Positions 6,231 through 8,583 of a stretch of 8,583 nucleotides of DNA are shown piece after piece. The stretch is from contig CAIXOY010000085.1 in the NCBI GenBank assembly GCA_903921135.1, positions 1-8,583 of the forward strand, given 5' to 3'. The position numbers were made by a program, and so were the translations under genes. The notes below the pieces were generated by a model. That model was not told where the DNA came from and did not search any database. It saw only the letters and a program-made list of their open reading frames with translations. The stretch's first letter is position 1, and each line of letters opens with the position of its first letter. Origin of the DNA: an uncultured Gammaproteobacteria bacterium (lineage in GTDB: Bacteria; Pseudomonadota; Gammaproteobacteria; Pseudomonadales; UBA5518).

Positions 6231-6950
6231 ATGACGCATTCCATCGGCATCCTCGTGGTCGGCGAACCGCCGGCAGAACTCGCCGGCCGCTTCCCCGGTT
6301 ACGGCACCATGCTCGAGGAACTGCTGCACGCCGCAGACGGCGCGCTCACGTTCCGGCAGTACGACGTGCGTGCGGGGCAGAGGCCCGCTGCGCCGGATGC
6401 ACACGATGGCTGGCTGATCACCGGCAGCCGTCACGCGGCCTACGAGGACTTGCCCTGGATCCACTGGCTTGCGGGTTTCATCCGTGAACTCGACGCGCGG
6501 AAGATCCCGCTGGTCGGCATCTGCTTCGGCCACCAGCTCATTGCCCGCGCGCTGGGCGGCGAAGTGGTGAAGGCCCCGCAGGGCTGGGGTGTTGGGGTGC
6601 ACGAGGCCGGCATCACCGCGCCCGCGCCGTGGATCGACGACGACGCGCGCAGCGTGCGCATGGTGGTGAGCCACCAGGATCAGGTCACGGCGCTGCCGCC
6701 GCATGCCGAACCCCTCGCCGCCAGTGCGTTCTGCCCGGTCGCCATGTACCACATCGGCTCCCACATTTTCGCGATGCAGGCCCACCCCGAATTCAGCCGG
6801 GAGTATTCGCGCGAATTGATGGAAGTGCGCCGCGCACTGATCGGTGACGAGCGCATCGCGGCTGGCATGGCATCGCTCGCCACTGCCACCGATTCGGCCC
6901 GCGTGGCGCGCTGGATCGCCGCCTTCCTGAACCACGCATGGACGCACTGA
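6231..6950 (+). CDS. Class I glutamine amidotransferase-like protein
   Basis: A 239-residue stand-alone class I (triad) glutamine amidotransferase fold, of the COG0518 GuaA-N-like type. The nucleophile elbow GICFGHQL (96-103) carries Cys98, and the other triad members are His185 and Glu187 in AMQAHPEF (181-188). TGSRHAAYED (64-73) forms the expected oxyanion-side loop. The triad looks intact, so it should be able to hydrolyse glutamine or a gamma-glutamyl amide. No synthetase domain is attached and none is encoded beside it, so the acceptor is unknown. GMP synthase proper is unlikely because the ATP-pyrophosphatase half is absent. GAGGGG overlapping the SDR stop provides a ribosome binding site about 9 bases from the ATG. 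Its end overlaps the kinase gene by 13 bases, which points to joint expression. Confidence 0.9.
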   Translation: MTHSIGILVVGEPPAELAGRFPGYGTMLEELLHAADGALTFRQYDVRAGQRPAAPDAHDGWLITGSRHAAYEDLPWIHWLAGFIRELDARKIPLVGICFGHQLIARALGGEVVKAPQGWGVGVHEAGITAPAPWIDDDARSVRMVVSHQDQVTALPPHAEPLAASAFCPVAMYHIGSHIFAMQAHPEFSREYSRELMEVRRALIGDERIAAGMASLATATDSARVARWIAAFLNHAWTH

Positions 6951-8497
6951 GCGAGTCACTGCTCGAGCCCCGCGCCTATCCCCACCGGGTCGAACAGGTC
7001 CGCCTGGTCGAGACCCACATCTCCCGCGTGTTCCTCGCCGGAGACTTCGCCTACAAACTGAAGAAGCCCGTCTACCTCGGCTTTCTCGACTTCCGCTCCC
7101 TCGAGGCGCGGCGGCATTTCTGCTTCGAGGAATTGCGGCTGAACCGTCGCTTCGCGCCGGGCCTGTACCTCGACGTGGTTGCCATCGTCCGCGGGCCCGA
7201 GGGGCCACGCGTGGCGGGGGAGGGCGAAGTCATCGATTTCGCCGTGCGCATGCGGCGTTTCCCGGACGATGATCTGCTGGCCGAGCGCGCTGCGGCGGGC
7301 ACGGTGCCGGCGGCCATGTGGAGGCGGCTCGGCACGGATCTCGCGCGGCTGCACCGCACACTTCCGCGTGCCCCGGCCGGCGACGAGCAGCAGGATGGCG
7401 TGCCGCCGCATTTCCGTGATGCGCTCGCCGAGAACTTCCGGCAGTGCCGCGCCTACCTGCGCGAGCGCGAGGACGTCTTGCTGCTGAACACCGTGGAAGA
7501 GCGCACCTGGGCCGATTGGCGCAGGCTGGAGCGCGAGTTCTGGCGCCGGCACGAGGCCGGTGCCGTGCGCGAGTGTCACGGCGACCTGCACCTCGGCAAT
7601 CTGCTGGTCGAGGGCGATCGTGTCATTGCTTTCGATTGCGTCGAGTTCAACCCGCGTTTCCGCTGGATCGACGTGGCGAGCGAGATGGCTTTCCTCGTCA
7701 TGGACTGCGAGGCGCGCGGTGTCAGCGAGGGCGGTTTTCTGGCACTGAACGCCTGGCTGGAGGAGAGCGGTGACTACGGCGCCATGACGGTGTTCGACAC
7801 CTGTCGCGCCTACCGCGCGATGGTGCGCGCCAAGGTGGCGCTGCTTGCGGGCCGGCCGCCGCTCGAGAGCGGTTCAGCCGCACAGCTTGCGTTCAGGCGC
7901 TATCTCTCGCTCGCGGATTGCTTCGGGCACGCAAGGCCGCGTTTTCTCGCCATCACCTGCGGCGTGTCGGGCTCGGGCAAATCCACTGTCGCGTTGCGTG
8001 TGGCGGCGGCACTGCAGGCGGTGCGCATCCGTGCGGACGTCGAGCGAAAGCGACTCTTCGGGCTCGCGCCCGATGCCGACACGCGAGCGCCCGGCATGCC
8101 CGATATCTACACGCGCGAGGCCGGCGCGCGCACCTTCGCACGTCTCGAGGAACTCGCCACCACGGTGCTCGAGTCGGGGCATCCGGTGGTGCTGGACGCA
8201 ACCTTCATCCGGCGTGGTTTGCGGGAGCGATTCCGGGTGTTGGCTGAACGCCTGGGCGTGCCCTTCCGGATCCTCCATTGCGATGCGCCGCCCGCGGAGT
8301 TGCACCGGCGCGTGGCGCTGCGTCTGGCCGAGGGGCAGGATGCCTCCGAGGCGGACGATGCGGTGCTCGCCTCCCAGCTTGCCGCGTGCGAACCGCCTTC
8401 GGGCGGGGAGCTTGCGTGGACCTTGCCGGTCGGCGCTGCAGATGACGAGGCGGTGGCGCGGCTCGCCGCGGCCCTTCGCGCCGCGGCCTCAGGCTGA
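6938..8497 (+). CDS. Bifunctional APH-like kinase / P-loop kinase fusion
   Basis: A 519-residue two-domain protein. Residues 1-330 resemble aminoglycoside phosphotransferase-like kinases (COG2187): a candidate ATP-lysine region YKLKKPVYLGF (39-49), the catalytic loop HGDLHLGN (214-221) and the metal-binding Asp in AFDCVEFN (231-238). Residues 335-519 form a P-loop kinase (COG0645) with Walker A GVSGSGKST (342-350), an RADVERKRLFG segment (365-375) and VVLDATF (417-423) as the probable Walker B-side strand. This fusion is a recognised bacterial architecture, usually labelled bifunctional aminoglycoside phosphotransferase/ATP-binding protein, without a proven substrate. Antibiotic resistance should not be assumed. 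Both active sites look complete. The ATG at 6938 overlaps the amidotransferase by 13 bases, with no clear Shine-Dalgarno, suggesting translational coupling. Confidence 0.9.
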   Translation: MDALSESLLEPRAYPHRVEQVRLVETHISRVFLAGDFAYKLKKPVYLGFLDFRSLEARRHFCFEELRLNRRFAPGLYLDVVAIVRGPEGPRVAGEGEVIDFAVRMRRFPDDDLLAERAAAGTVPAAMWRRLGTDLARLHRTLPRAPAGDEQQDGVPPHFRDALAENFRQCRAYLREREDVLLLNTVEERTWADWRRLEREFWRRHEAGAVRECHGDLHLGNLLVEGDRVIAFDCVEFNPRFRWIDVASEMAFLVMDCEARGVSEGGFLALNAWLEESGDYGAMTVFDTCRAYRAMVRAKVALLAGRPPLESGSAAQLAFRRYLSLADCFGHARPRFLAITCGVSGSGKSTVALRVAAALQAVRIRADVERKRLFGLAPDADTRAPGMPDIYTREAGARTFARLEELATTVLESGHPVVLDATFIRRGLRERFRVLAERLGVPFRILHCDAPPAELHRRVALRLAEGQDASEADDAVLASQLAACEPPSGGELAWTLPVGAADDEAVARLAAALRAAASG

Positions 8498-8583
8498 GGG
8501 CTTGGCGAAGGCCGCCGCGAAGCGGGCGAAGTGACGCGCCTGTCGCCCGCCCTCACGCGAGCGCGTGGAGGCTGACGACGGCG
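8489..8583 (-). CDS. Possible C-terminus of a convergent gene (partial)
   Basis: A minus-strand frame is open from the right edge to a TGA at 8491-8489, giving about 30 residues ending RHFARFAAAFAKPSA. It has high GC at third codon positions and an amphipathic helix look, as expected of a real C-terminus. It would overlap the kinase gene end by 9 bases, like the other convergent pair in this window. Too little is present to name a family, and a second minus frame ending at 8553 competes with it. Confidence 0.25.
   Translation of the reverse strand, partial: PSSASTRSREGGRQARHFARFAAAFAKPSA
8551..8571. repeat. Short hairpin near right edge
   Basis: CCTCACGC (8551-8558) pairs with GCGT (8563-8566) and GAGG (8568-8571) around a GAGC loop, with one bulged G at 8567. 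No T-run follows on either strand. It may be a weak 3' hairpin after the kinase gene or chance pairing inside a convergent coding region. Confidence 0.2.

Noticed and set aside
6938..7930. Aminoglycoside resistance gene
   Set aside because: The APH-like domain belongs to the COG2187 fusion type with unknown substrate, and no resistance or mobile context is present.
8553..8583. Minus-strand frame ending at 8553 with a plausible tail (AVVSLHALA)
   Set aside because: Only nine residues are available, too few to support a gene; it competes with the longer open frame ending at 8489.
1..8583. Phage, transposon, CRISPR, toxin-antitoxin or biosynthetic cluster
   Set aside because: No integrase, transposase, direct-repeat array, small toxin pair or modular synthase was found on either strand.

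Overview
The window is high-GC DNA, tightly packed with genes. It holds eight confidently called protein genes and one weak partial gene at the right edge. Gene content, compact divergent and convergent operons and codon use suggest a chromosomal segment of an aerobic, lipid-metabolising proteobacterium, most likely a gammaproteobacterium. The lineage is an inference: there is no rRNA or other marker here. I see no transposase, integrase, tRNA, CRISPR array or phage gene, so this looks like core or metabolic-accessory chromosome rather than a mobile island.

Left block (1-2947). The left edge is a short non-coding stretch with two hairpins. Then comes a minus-strand gene for a small PHA granule-region family protein. 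About 95 bp away and divergent from it is a plus-strand run of three genes: a patatin-like lipase with an N-terminal DUF3336 domain, a rubredoxin whose ATG overlaps the lipase stop (ATGA), and a TIGR02206-type integral membrane protein. The theme is storage lipid or polymer turnover plus an electron-transfer protein.

Middle block (2923-5283, minus strand). Two acyl-CoA dehydrogenase genes lie 24 bp apart. Their active-site and FAD-binding motifs are complementary: the upstream protein has the EPGAGSD loop and a candidate catalytic Glu but no RxQFG motif. The downstream one has RxQFG and QLHGG but lacks both the loop and the Glu. This pattern is expected of an obligate heteromeric enzyme like the ChsE/FadE pairs of steroid side-chain degradation. 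The 3' end of this operon overlaps the convergent membrane-protein gene by 25 bp.

Right block (5468-8497, plus strand). After a 184-bp divergent intergenic region come an SDR oxidoreductase, a stand-alone class I glutamine amidotransferase-like protein, and a two-domain kinase (APH-like domain fused to a P-loop kinase). The first two are 13 bp apart and the last two overlap by 13 bp, so they are probably one operon. The last 86 bases may hold the C-terminus of a convergent minus-strand gene.

Nothing here is clearly a new kind of system. The best leads are the split-motif acyl-CoA dehydrogenase pair, the amidotransferase/dual-kinase pair of unknown substrate, and the lipase-rubredoxin translational coupling.
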